From Flavobacteriaceae bacterium (GTDB lineage Bacteria; Bacteroidota; Bacteroidia; Flavobacteriales; Flavobacteriaceae), in the NCBI GenBank assembly GCA_003443635.1, contig CP031964.1, positions 3,132,321 through 3,196,320 of the forward strand: DNA of 64,000 bases, written 5' to 3'. Positions within the stretch are counted from its first letter, which is position 1; every line of letters begins with the position of its first letter. The notes under the pieces were generated by a model, which saw only the letters and a program-made list of their open reading frames with translations, was not told where the DNA came from and did no database searches. The translations under genes and the position numbers were made by a program. This document shows positions 16,897 through 25,404 of this stretch, one piece after another.

Positions 16897-18963
16897 TTAA
16901 CTAATATGTAGTCCATTTTCAACGTCATTAGTATCAGGGTTTACAAATACTAGCTTTCCCTCTTCATTCTCTGTCATTAAAATCATTCCTTGACTCTCTA
17001 CACCACGAAGTGCTCTAGGTGCTAAATTTACCAAAACAGTAACTTGCTTACCAATAATTTCTTCTGCTGTAAAACTTTCAGCAATCCCAGATACAATAGT
17101 TCTTTTATCTATACCTGTATCTATTTTAAGCTTCATTAACTTTTTAGTTTTAGGCATTTTTATTGCCTCTAAAATAGTCCCAACACGTATATCAAGTTTT
17201 GTAAAATCATCAAATGTAATCGTTTCTTTTTGTGGTTCAATTACTTTATTAGCAGCTTCATTAGCTTTCTTATTCGCTTCTAATTTATCTAACTGTATTT
17301 GAATTTCTTTATCTTCAATTTTATTAAATAACAACTCTGCTTTTCCTATTTGATGCTTGGATGGAAATAATATTTTATTTAAAGTAATATCATTCCAATT
17401 AGATTCTGATTCGAGTTCAGAATGACAAAGTATGCTTTTTAGTTTAGTTGACGTAAACGGTAAAAATGGTTCACTTAATGTTGCTAATGCTGATGCAATT
17501 TGAAGTGCAACATACATAATGGTTTGAACACGTTCAGGGTTCTCTTTAATTTGTTTCCAAGGTTCTTCATCAGCTAAATATTTATTCCCTAAACGCGCTA
17601 CATTCATCAACTCTCCAAGTGCCTCTCTAAATCGGTAACGCTCTATAGAGCTTGAAATCACATTTGGATATGCTCTTAGAGTTGTTAATGTTTCTTCATC
17701 AACAGCTGTAAATTCATTTGGAATTGGTACTATCCCATCATAATATTTATTAGTTAATACCACTACCCGGTTTATAAAGTTTCCAAATATCGCTACTAAC
17801 TCATTATTATTACGTGCCTGAAAATCTTTCCAGGTAAAGTCATTATCCTTAGTCTCTGGAGCATTTGCAGTTAAAGCGTAACGTAACACATCTTGCTTTT
17901 CTGGAAATTCTTCTAAGTATTCGTGTAACCAAACGGCCCAGTTTTTTGAAGTGGATAGTTTATTTCCTTCCAAATTTAAAAATTCATTCGCAGGTACATT
18001 TTCAGGTAACACATAACTTCCTTCAGCTTTTAACATAGCTGGAAAAATAATACAGTGAAATACTATATTATCTTTTCCTATAAAATGTACTAAAGTAGTA
18101 TCTTCATCTTTCCAATATGGTTTCCAATCTTTTCCTTCTCGTTCTGCCCATTCTTTTGTCGCAGAAATATAACCTATAGGTGCGTCAAACCATACATATA
18201 ATACTTTGCCTTCTCCTCCTTCTACAGGCACTGGTATTCCCCAATCTAAATCACGAGTTACTGCACGTGGACGTAGTCCATCATCAATCCAAGATTTTAC
18301 TTGCCCATATACATTAGGTTTCCAATCTTTTTTATGACCTTTTAAAATCCATTCTTTTAAAAAATCTTCATGCTTATCTAATGGCAAAAACCAATGCTTG
18401 GTTTCTTTTAAACTTGGTGTCGCCCCAGTGATTGCAGATTTTGGATTAATTAAATCTGTTGCATTATGACTCGTCCCACATTTTTCACATTGATCTCCAT
18501 AGCTTTCTTCATTGCCACATTTTGGGCAAGTACCAATTACAAAACGATCTGCTAAAAACTGATTTGCATCTGCATCATAAAATTGTTCTGTAACTTCTTC
18601 AATAAATTCTTCTTTATTATATAAAGTTTTAAAAAATTCTGAAGCAGTTTCATGATGAACTTTAGCTGATGTGCGCGAGTAATTATTAAATGATATTCCA
18701 AAATCTTCAAATGATTGTTTGATAATGGCATGATATTTATCTACAATATCTTGAGGTGTTACACCTTCTTTTTTTGCTTTAATAGTTATTGGCACACCAT
18801 GCTCATCACTTCCACAAATAAATGCTACATCATGACCTTGTAATCTTAAGTAGCGTGAATAAATATCAGCAGGCACATAAACCCCTGCTAAATGACCAAT
18901 ATGTATGGGACCGTTAGTATAAGGTAATGCTGCTGTTATGGTATATCGTTTAGGTTGACTCAT
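16897..18963 (-). CDS. metG: Methionyl-tRNA synthetase with C-terminal tRNA-binding domain
   Basis: 688 residues. Class I motif HIGH in PIHIGHLAG (about 20), two CxxC zinc knuckles ([18 protein letters not shown]), a KMSKS-type loop as KLSTSKN, the anticodon-binding helical domain, and a C-terminal EMAP/Trbp111 domain ([28 protein letters not shown]). It charges tRNA-Met in the cytosol. In the linker before the Trbp domain, residues about 513-521 (CHSELESES) are encoded by a relic of an interspersed repeat (17402-17426) read in frame. The gene is otherwise intact. Confidence 0.96.
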   Translation of the reverse strand: MSQPKRYTITAALPYTNGPIHIGHLAGVYVPADIYSRYLRLQGHDVAFICGSDEHGVPITIKAKKEGVTPQDIVDKYHAIIKQSFEDFGISFNNYSRTSAKVHHETASEFFKTLYNKEEFIEEVTEQFYDADANQFLADRFVIGTCPKCGNEESYGDQCEKCGTSHNATDLINPKSAITGATPSLKETKHWFLPLDKHEDFLKEWILKGHKKDWKPNVYGQVKSWIDDGLRPRAVTRDLDWGIPVPVEGGEGKVLYVWFDAPIGYISATKEWAEREGKDWKPYWKDEDTTLVHFIGKDNIVFHCIIFPAMLKAEGSYVLPENVPANEFLNLEGNKLSTSKNWAVWLHEYLEEFPEKQDVLRYALTANAPETKDNDFTWKDFQARNNNELVAIFGNFINRVVVLTNKYYDGIVPIPNEFTAVDEETLTTLRAYPNVISSSIERYRFREALGELMNVARLGNKYLADEEPWKQIKENPERVQTIMYVALQIASALATLSEPFLPFTSTKLKSILCHSELESESNWNDITLNKILFPSKHQIGKAELLFNKIEDKEIQIQLDKLEANKKANEAANKVIEPQKETITFDDFTKLDIRVGTILEAIKMPKTKKLMKLKIDTGIDKRTIVSGIAESFTAEEIIGKQVTVLVNLAPRALRGVESQGMILMTENEEGKLVFVNPDTNDVENGLHIS
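17402..17426 (-). repeat. Interspersed-repeat relic inside metG
   Basis: On the minus strand this reads GTCATTCTGAACTC followed by GAATCAGAATC, the imperfect dyad form of short repeats common in Bacteroidota intergenic DNA. Here it is translated as CHSELESES in the MetG linker. Recognition is by recall of the repeat type; no alignment was run. Confidence 0.55.
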
Positions 18964-18983
18964 TTAGTAAACTTTATTTTTAT

Positions 18984-19070
18984 CGTCATTGCGAAAGAGA
19001 TACAACTGTGGCACTATTTAAAAATAGTGATTTAAATTAAACAGATTCCTGCGCTTTGCTCGGAATGACG
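18984..19070. repeat. Short interspersed repeat, near-intact copy
   Basis: 87 bases bounded by CGTCATTGCGA and TCGGAATGACG, inverted with one mismatch in 11. It is too short to encode a transposase and resembles MITE/REP-like elements frequent in flavobacteria. Its right half (AACAGATTCCTGCGCTTTGCT...AATGAC) recurs in degraded form at 35863-35894. It also supplies the false upstream extension of the following gene's reading frame. Confidence 0.65.
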
Positions 19071-19148
19071 AATCATTTTGAAGCCACAAAAGTACACATT
19101 TTAACCCCTTTATTGAAAAAAAATGTACATTTACAAAAAGCCTATTTT

Positions 19149-20165
19149 ATGTTTTTTAAACGACTATTATATCTCATTATTTGCATTGCTTTTTTTAATA
19201 TTAGTAATGTATTTTCGCAATCATTTAATACAGACAATCGTATGCAAAAATTAATACAACCTCCATATTTAAAAATTGGAGATACTGTAGCTATTGTAGC
19301 CCCTTCTGGAATTTTAAAAAACAGAATTGAAGAGATTAAACGTGCTACAGATTTGTTAGAGGGTTGGGGGTTACATGTTATTATTGGAAAACATGTTTTT
19401 AAACAAGCTAATCATTTTGCAGGAACTGATGAGGAACGTTGCGAGGATTTTCAGAATGCATTAGATAACCCAAAAGTTAGTGCCATCTTATGTGCTCGAG
19501 GTGGTTATGGGGCTGTCCGAATTTTAGATAAATTAAATTATTCTAAATTTAAAATCGATCCAAAATGGGTTATTGGGTATTCTGACATTACAGCATTACA
19601 CAATCAAATTCACAATGAAGGCTTTCAGTCATTACACGCGTTAATGGGAGTGAGTTTAACTAAAAATTTAGAAGAGATTAAAGAAACCGTTGCTTCATTT
19701 AAAACTGCCATTTTTGGAAAACAGTTATCTTATACTCTTGAAGGTTCTAAATATAATAAAACAGGAAGTGTTACTGCGCCATTAGTTGGTGGAAATTTAA
19801 CGATGTTACATACCATGCTTGGTTCAAAAACAAGTATAGATACTTCTGGAAAAATATTATTTATTGAAGAAATTGGCGAATACAAATATCATATCGATCG
19901 TATGTTACAAAGCTTAAAACGTGCAGGATATTTTGACAATTGCAAAGGAGTAATTATAGGCGATATGACTAAACTTAGAAAAAATACAACTTTATGGGGA
20001 ACGTCTATAGAGCAATTGATTTTGGATGTTTTATCTGAGTACAATTTTCCAATTGCTTTTAATATGCCAGCTGGTCATGAAAAAGATAATCGTGCTCTGA
20101 TTTTAGGAAGAATAGTTAAGTTAGATGTAAATAATGAACGATCTACAGTAGTCTTTGAAGAATAA
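19149..20165 (+). CDS. LD-carboxypeptidase (peptidase family S66)
   Basis: 338 residues from ATG 19149. The frame stays open upstream to a TTG at 19056, but that extension lies in the interspersed repeat, and a signal peptide begins at the chosen Met (MFFKRLLYLIICIAFF..VFSQS). S66 motifs are present: GYSDIT with the nucleophile Ser, the Glu-containing FIEEIGEYKYHIDRML, and the catalytic His in PAGHEKDN. These enzymes trim the terminal D-alanine from murein tetrapeptides during recycling. The signal peptide suggests periplasmic action, unlike cytosolic LdcA of enterobacteria. Confidence 0.85.
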   Translation: MFFKRLLYLIICIAFFNISNVFSQSFNTDNRMQKLIQPPYLKIGDTVAIVAPSGILKNRIEEIKRATDLLEGWGLHVIIGKHVFKQANHFAGTDEERCEDFQNALDNPKVSAILCARGGYGAVRILDKLNYSKFKIDPKWVIGYSDITALHNQIHNEGFQSLHALMGVSLTKNLEEIKETVASFKTAIFGKQLSYTLEGSKYNKTGSVTAPLVGGNLTMLHTMLGSKTSIDTSGKILFIEEIGEYKYHIDRMLQSLKRAGYFDNCKGVIIGDMTKLRKNTTLWGTSIEQLILDVLSEYNFPIAFNMPAGHEKDNRALILGRIVKLDVNNERSTVVFEE

Positions 20166-20182
20166 ATAATATATACCGTTAT

Positions 20183-20219
20183 GAAAGCAGAGATTCCTGC
20201 TTTCTCAGAAATTTATGAC
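20183..20219. repeat. Repeat relic overlapping the start of the HEAT-repeat gene
   Basis: GAAAGCAG (20183-20190) pairs with CTGCTTTC (20197-20204). The right part reads GATTCCTGCTTTCTCAG-AAATTTATGAC, close to the frequent flavobacterial repeat end GATTCCTGCTTTCGCAGGAATGAC. The terminal ATGAC includes the ATG used by the next gene. Confidence 0.45.
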
Positions 20220-20976
20220 ATTTTACGATTTATCAAAAGAAGAACGAGTTGTATTGGTTGAAAAAATAAATCAAGAGATTGTCATTGATTTATCTTCAAA
20301 TCAGGTTGATCATATTATTCAATATTTCTCTGATGAAGATACTTACATTCGTAAAACAGCTTATTTAGCTATCGGAAAACTTTTTTATGCTCAATCTGAA
20401 TTACAAAAAATAATTCTTTCTATTTTAAAACAGTTATTAAATTCAGAAGTTGACAAAGTACGTCAAACAGCTATTAATGCTGCTGGAGAGATTGGCAAAT
20501 TCCATTTTGATAAGGTTCAAGAGTTTTTTGATACTGGATTGTTTGATAAACATCACTCTGTTAGAAATGCCGTAATTGGTTCTGTAAAAAAAATGGGGGA
20601 GAAAAATCCAACCCCTATTTTAGCATGGGCAAAAACCTATCTTAAGCATCCAGACAAAGAAATACGCCGTGAAATATGTCACGGTATAGAACTCCGTGGA
20701 CGTAAACACCCTCAAGATGTTTTACCATTACTAAAAGAATTAGAGTTTGATAACACGCGACGTGTATCCGATACCTTAGTTCATGTATTAGGTCAGATTG
20801 CTTATAAAAATGGTTGTTTAAAAACTGTTATCACTCACCTTAATACTTGGAAGAATAAAGAATTGGTTCAAAAAGCTTTAGATGAAATTATAGATGTGCA
20901 TGATCGTTATAAAAGTTTTGCAGCATTAACACAACAGCAAGCTATTGATTACATTGATTCTAATTATAAATTATAA
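20215..20976 (+). CDS. HEAT-repeat protein (DNA alkylation repair AlkD-like superfamily)
   Basis: 253 residues made almost wholly of paired helices. HEAT-type units are visible at SDEDTYIRKTAYLAIGKLFY, EVDKVRQTAINAAGEIGKF, KHHSVRNAVIGSVKKMGEK and HPDKEIRREICHGIELRGRKH, with the DxxxVR/IR pattern. The basic repeat faces recall AlkD/AlkC-type DNA glycosylases, but the catalytic Asp cannot be assigned by eye, so scaffold function is equally possible. Cytosolic. The start codon lies inside a repeat relic, so the next in-frame Met would be an alternative if that start is unused. Confidence 0.65.
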   Translation: MTFYDLSKEERVVLVEKINQEIVIDLSSNQVDHIIQYFSDEDTYIRKTAYLAIGKLFYAQSELQKIILSILKQLLNSEVDKVRQTAINAAGEIGKFHFDKVQEFFDTGLFDKHHSVRNAVIGSVKKMGEKNPTPILAWAKTYLKHPDKEIRREICHGIELRGRKHPQDVLPLLKELEFDNTRRVSDTLVHVLGQIAYKNGCLKTVITHLNTWKNKELVQKALDEIIDVHDRYKSFAALTQQQAIDYIDSNYKL

Positions 20977-20992
20977 AAATATTTAAAGCATC

Positions 20993-22369
20993 TTATTTTA
21001 TTTTTTTAAATATAAACATATCTCCATTTTGTTTTACAGTAAAACCTGTAATTAGATCTTGTTCATTTCGTGTAAATTTAAAATAAGCACTAGCAACTTT
21101 TAATAATAAAATATCTTTTTTTGAAGGTGTTAAAAAAGCACTGCTTTCAGGTTCTTTCGGATCGCTTAAAAGAACTTTACCATCAAATAATTTAATTTCA
21201 AAAGTTCTAGAAATTTCTTCGCTATGCATTTCATAAACACCAACATAATCTTTCAACAATTCTTTTGAAATTTCTTTTGAGCTAAAAATTTCCAAGGGTT
21301 TATCTATTAAAAGACTAGCTATATAATTAGCTATTTCTTCTGTTCTATCATATTTTGTATTGGCTAATATGGAAACAAAAACATCTTCATTAGGAAGGTG
21401 TAATACAGTGCTAGTAAAACCATATAAATTACCTCCATGTTGCACAGTAGGGCTTCCACTTATATTTTTAAGAAAAACCCCATACCCATATCCAGTTCTT
21501 TCTCCTGAGTCAATTATTTTTTCTGTGATCAGCTCATCTACAACAAACTTTGAAATTATTGTTTTATCTATTAAAGCCCTATTCCATAGAAACAAATCAT
21601 TAGTGGTAGAAACCACCCCGCCTGCAGCATACATTGCTGATCCAATAATTTTTGGTGCAGGAAATAAACTATCGTTTTTATGATTGTATCCTATAGGGAT
21701 TCTTTTCTTTTTAATATTATCGTTATACCAAAGTCCCGTGGAATTCATTTTCAAAGGTTCAAAAATATTTTTCTGCAAATACTCCTTTAAAGATAATCCT
21801 GTTACTTTTTCTAAAGCTGCTCCTAATAGCGGGTAATTAGAATTGCTATAATTCCATTTTTCACCAGGCTTAAAACTCAAAGGTTCATCTTTATAATAAG
21901 CAATCAACTCTTTTGGCGTATGTTCTTTAGCTAATAAATGAAGTTCATCATCTTCAAGAATGAAGTATTCAGGAATGCCAGAGGTTTGTGATAACAAATG
22001 ATGGATTGTAATTGGGTGTTTTTTTGAAGGATAATAAGGTACATACTTCTGAATAGTATCTTTCAAAGTCATTTTACCATTTTCTACTAATTGAAGAATG
22101 GCTGCAGCTACAAATTGTTTAGTAATTGAAGCTATTTGAAAAACCATATCGGTTTTTAACTTTTGCTTAGATTTTAGTGACGCCAATCCATAAGCTTCTT
22201 CAAAGATAATTTTTCCTTTTTTTGCTATTAGAACCACAGCACCGGGTTCATTTTTTGGATATTCAATGGTTAAAAAATCATCAATTGCTTTTAAATGTTT
22301 CGTTTCATTTTGAGCATAATTAAAGCTAATAAACAATGTAAAGAATAGGGCTATTAAATTTATTTTCAT
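20993..22369 (-). CDS. Secreted serine hydrolase (beta-lactamase/class C PBP fold)
   Basis: 458 residues. Signal peptide (MKINLIALFFTLFISFNYAQ). The class C triad is visible: SITK (S-x-x-K), YSNSNY (Y-x-N) and VQHGGNLYG in place of KTG. A C-terminal beta domain (about 360-458, KELLKDYVGVYEMH...FKFTRNEQDLITGF) is typical of DUF3471-tailed members. Such proteins are usually D-aminopeptidases or esterases rather than antibiotic-degrading enzymes; substrate unknown. The AraC regulator gene lies 78 bases upstream on the same strand and may control it. Confidence 0.8.
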   Translation of the reverse strand: MKINLIALFFTLFISFNYAQNETKHLKAIDDFLTIEYPKNEPGAVVLIAKKGKIIFEEAYGLASLKSKQKLKTDMVFQIASITKQFVAAAILQLVENGKMTLKDTIQKYVPYYPSKKHPITIHHLLSQTSGIPEYFILEDDELHLLAKEHTPKELIAYYKDEPLSFKPGEKWNYSNSNYPLLGAALEKVTGLSLKEYLQKNIFEPLKMNSTGLWYNDNIKKKRIPIGYNHKNDSLFPAPKIIGSAMYAAGGVVSTTNDLFLWNRALIDKTIISKFVVDELITEKIIDSGERTGYGYGVFLKNISGSPTVQHGGNLYGFTSTVLHLPNEDVFVSILANTKYDRTEEIANYIASLLIDKPLEIFSSKEISKELLKDYVGVYEMHSEEISRTFEIKLFDGKVLLSDPKEPESSAFLTPSKKDILLLKVASAYFKFTRNEQDLITGFTVKQNGDMFIFKKIK

Positions 22370-22446
22370 TTGTTTTATTTTTAGGCAAATGAATTGATTT
22401 TACTGTTATTAGTCTATTCAAATCTAGATTTGAGTATAATTTTAAG

Positions 22447-23577
22447 TTATGCTTTTAGATGTGTTTTCCTGAATTGACTGGGGGATTGATTTGTATTTGC
22501 TTTAAATACACGTTGAAAGGTAGCTTGAGAATTAAACCCACATTCAAAAGCTATTCCTGTGATAGTGAAGTTTTCAGAATTATCTGCTAATAATTGTTTT
22601 TTAAATTCTTCAATTCTATATGTATTTACATAATCATTAAAGCTCTTATTTAGGTACTGATTTAAAATTGCAGAAATTGTTTTTTGAGGGATTCCTGTTT
22701 GTTTCACAACGTCACTGAGTTTAAGTAATGGATTTAAATACAAATGTTCTTTTTTCATTAAGTCTTCTAAAGTTGTAATAGTATTTAAAACTGTCTCATT
22801 TGAAAAGCCTTGAGGTTTTGATGTTTTTTTATAGGTTTTAAAACTTATGATATAACCATTAATCCCCAACCAATAAACTAAAACAATTAAAGGTATATAT
22901 ATAGGGTACCAACTAACAAACTTTAGTAATATATTGGATAATGAAGGAATTAAATAAGGGATTAAATGTAAAAGCCATATTACAGAAAAGATTGAAAACC
23001 CTAAAATAAAACGTTTTACCCATCTTATTAAATCCTTATTACTTTCATCTTTTTTATAACTTGAAATAAATTGAAATGTTAACCATAAATATATGATTAA
23101 CGATAACCATCTAGGAATATCTACATAAAGGTTATACCTTTCTATAAAGTTACCCAACGCAATATTACTTTGTGACTTAATTAAACCTAAAAAACCACCA
23201 AGAATAAAAAGTATGACAGCAAAATTTGGAATAAAATCTAATAGGGTACTATAAAAATGTTTACGATTAGGTTCACTTATTTTAAATTCTGGATTTAGAA
23301 TTGTTTTTACATAAAAATAAATTAAAGGTCCAATGGGCATAATAACAACAAGTGGTATAATGGCTTCCAAAATTAACAAAAGTGAAGATGTGCTTGTTAC
23401 TGTTTCTAATAAATAAGTATTAAAACACGCTAGTGAAATTAGTAAAATAACCCATCCTAACAATTTATTTGCTTTTTTATTAATTCTTAACCTAAATAAT
23501 AGAATTGATGTTATAACTCCTTGAATAGTGCCAAGTAGAATAATAATGTTTAAAAAATTGAATAATGAATTCATCAA
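22447..23577 (-). CDS. AraC-family regulator with membrane-embedded N-terminus
   Basis: 376 residues. Seven or so hydrophobic helices fill residues 1-235. The C-terminal 110 residues form an AraC DNA-binding domain: LKLSDVVKQTGIPQKTISAILNQYLNKSFNDYVNTYRIEEF, then the second helix-turn-helix ITGIAFECGFNSQATFQRVFKANTNQSPSQFRK. A membrane-tethered one-component regulator, common in flavobacteria, probably sensing an envelope or lipophilic signal. It is adjacent to a same-strand serine hydrolase. Confidence 0.85.
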   Translation of the reverse strand: MMNSLFNFLNIIILLGTIQGVITSILLFRLRINKKANKLLGWVILLISLACFNTYLLETVTSTSSLLLILEAIIPLVVIMPIGPLIYFYVKTILNPEFKISEPNRKHFYSTLLDFIPNFAVILFILGGFLGLIKSQSNIALGNFIERYNLYVDIPRWLSLIIYLWLTFQFISSYKKDESNKDLIRWVKRFILGFSIFSVIWLLHLIPYLIPSLSNILLKFVSWYPIYIPLIVLVYWLGINGYIISFKTYKKTSKPQGFSNETVLNTITTLEDLMKKEHLYLNPLLKLSDVVKQTGIPQKTISAILNQYLNKSFNDYVNTYRIEEFKKQLLADNSENFTITGIAFECGFNSQATFQRVFKANTNQSPSQFRKTHLKA

Positions 23578-23630
23578 AGCAAAGTTATCTGTTTTTAGTA
23601 AATTACTGTTTTTTAAAGATAATTTTATGA

Positions 23631-23654
23631 GATTCCCGTCTCTCGGGAAATATT
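23631..23654. repeat. Repeat relic/hairpin just upstream of yraN
   Basis: GATTCCCGTCTCTCGGGAAATATT resembles the repeat end GATTCCCG...CGGGAATGAC. TTCCCG (23633-23638) pairs with CGGGAA (23644-23649) and the ATG of the next gene is at 23655, so the stem could cover the ribosome-loading region. Confidence 0.45.
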
Positions 23655-24014
23655 ATGGCACAACATAACGAGCTTGGTAAAAAAGGAGAACAATTGGCGG
23701 TAGATTATCTACTGAAACACAATTATATTATTCGCGAACGTAATTATCGTTTTGACAAAGCCGAAGTTGACATTATTGCTCAGAAAGAAAATATTTTAGC
23801 TATTGTTGAAGTAAAAACGCGATCAACTATAGATTTTGGAAATCCTCAAGATTTTGTAAAACCTAAGCAAATTAAAAATTTGGTGAAAGCCGTAGATGAA
23901 TATGTAGTTACAAATGATTTAGATGTCGAAGTTCGTTTTGATATTATTGCTATTTTAAAAGAGCACAATTCTTATAAAATTGAACATTTAAAAAATGCTT
24001 TTTATCATTTTTAA
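23655..24014 (+). CDS. YraN/UPF0102 family nuclease-fold protein
   Basis: 119 residues, the usual length for UPF0102. The PD-(D/E)xK core is visible: LGKKGEQLAVDYLLKHNYIIRERNYRF, then AEVDIIAQKENILAIVEVKTR with the D-ExK catalytic set. A predicted Holliday-junction-resolvase-fold endonuclease whose biological role is not settled. Its start is preceded by a repeat-derived hairpin. Converges on the TlpA-like gene 4 bases away. Confidence 0.88.
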   Translation: MAQHNELGKKGEQLAVDYLLKHNYIIRERNYRFDKAEVDIIAQKENILAIVEVKTRSTIDFGNPQDFVKPKQIKNLVKAVDEYVVTNDLDVEVRFDIIAILKEHNSYKIEHLKNAFYHF

Positions 24015-24018
24015 TTAT

Positions 24019-25347
24019 TTATTTATCATACAATTTACGAAGCGCTTCGATATCGTAAGGTTTAGCAATAATTTCCTTGTCTTTATCTAAAATATAATAT
24101 GTTGGCGTAGATCTAATATTATAATTTTTAGCTGTAGTATTTGCCCACTTATCTTTGCCATAAACATGAATAAATTCAGGGTATTTTTGAATTTCTTTAT
24201 TCCAATTTTTAGGTTCGTCTTCTAAGCCAAATGCAATTACTTTAAAATCGCCTACTTCAAAGGTTCTTAAATAACTTTGTAATTGTGGAATTTCTTTTAA
24301 GCAATGCCCACAAGTACTACTCCAAAATACAAGAATATATTTATCAGCACTTTTTAGATCACTTAATTTTTTTGTTATTGTTCTACCTTCTTCTGTAATT
24401 TCAAAAGAAAAATCAGGAGCTTTGTTCCCTATAGATAAACTTTTAAATAACGTTAACCCATTAACCAGTTCTTCATCCTTTAAAGATTTAGCGATATCTA
24501 ATAAATATTTTTCGGCAATATAGTTTGCCAGAGATTCATAATTAGCATCTACCATTTGTTGCCATAAAACTTCTAGCAAATTGCCTTTAATTACTAGCCT
24601 TGCTTCTTTCATTGCTAAATAAACAGCGTCAATATTCTCTCTATATGATGTTTCCTGATCTTTTTCACCAGATGACATTCCGAACACAAAATTAAGAATA
24701 CGCTCGATTAAAAAATCTGAGCTTTGTAATACCTCATCGTTAAAATTTACATGATCAAAAAAATGTGTTCTTATATTTTGCACATAAGTAGTTACATTTT
24801 CATAGTGTTCTGGAATATAAGGTGTATTTGCTTCTATAAAATGTAATGCTAATGTTTCTTTAGCAGCTTCTTCATAGCTTGCTTGTGTTTCTTTTTGAGT
24901 TTTAAATATAGAAGCTAAAGTTAGAGAGTCTTCACTTTTGCTCTTATAAAAATCTCCTATTTCTTGAGTCACTAACCCCATACTATTTGTATATGAGTTT
25001 ATTAATGTATTCTCTATAGATGATTGATATTTAATCCCTACACCAGCTGTAAAAGCGAGTTCTACATCTTCTTTTCCATTGTAAATTACATCAAAATTAA
25101 ATTCGTCTTGAGGTAAAGCATATACTAAACGATACATCCCTTGAGTTGCTGTTGAGTCTAATTTAATTTCAAAATTACCTTGTTCGTCAAAAGCTGTATG
25201 TGCTATATACTCTGAAGCTGTAGGTGTTATTTTATATAAAATTACATTATCGAAATCTTTAGGAGGAGAAAAATTACCTTTTATAGAATGTTGCGCAAAC
25301 ATAGCCAAAGGTAAAATCATTAATAGGGTCCCTAATTTTTTAAACAT
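24019..25347 (-). CDS. TlpA-like thioredoxin-fold lipoprotein/periplasmic protein
   Basis: 442 residues. Signal peptide (MFKKLGTLLMILPLAMFAQ), an N-terminal beta-rich DUF4369-like domain (KGNFSPPKDFDNVILYK), a helical middle, and a C-terminal AhpC/TSA-thioredoxin domain with active site STCGHC (ILVFWSSTCGHCLKEIPQLQ) and cis-Pro loop RSTPTYYIL. Such proteins act as periplasmic thiol-disulfide reductases in Bacteroidota. Substrate unknown. Lies 57 bases downstream of mfd on the same strand. Confidence 0.85.
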   Translation of the reverse strand: MFKKLGTLLMILPLAMFAQHSIKGNFSPPKDFDNVILYKITPTASEYIAHTAFDEQGNFEIKLDSTATQGMYRLVYALPQDEFNFDVIYNGKEDVELAFTAGVGIKYQSSIENTLINSYTNSMGLVTQEIGDFYKSKSEDSLTLASIFKTQKETQASYEEAAKETLALHFIEANTPYIPEHYENVTTYVQNIRTHFFDHVNFNDEVLQSSDFLIERILNFVFGMSSGEKDQETSYRENIDAVYLAMKEARLVIKGNLLEVLWQQMVDANYESLANYIAEKYLLDIAKSLKDEELVNGLTLFKSLSIGNKAPDFSFEITEEGRTITKKLSDLKSADKYILVFWSSTCGHCLKEIPQLQSYLRTFEVGDFKVIAFGLEDEPKNWNKEIQKYPEFIHVYGKDKWANTTAKNYNIRSTPTYYILDKDKEIIAKPYDIEALRKLYDK

Positions 25348-25404
25348 TACTTTTTTAATTTTATAACTCTTTATTTATTTTATCTATTTCTTAAAAGACA
25401 ATAA

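Noticed and set aside
19056-19148. 31-codon N-terminal extension of the LD-carboxypeptidase
   Set aside because: It is encoded by an interspersed repeat from a TTG, and a signal peptide begins at the Met at 19149.
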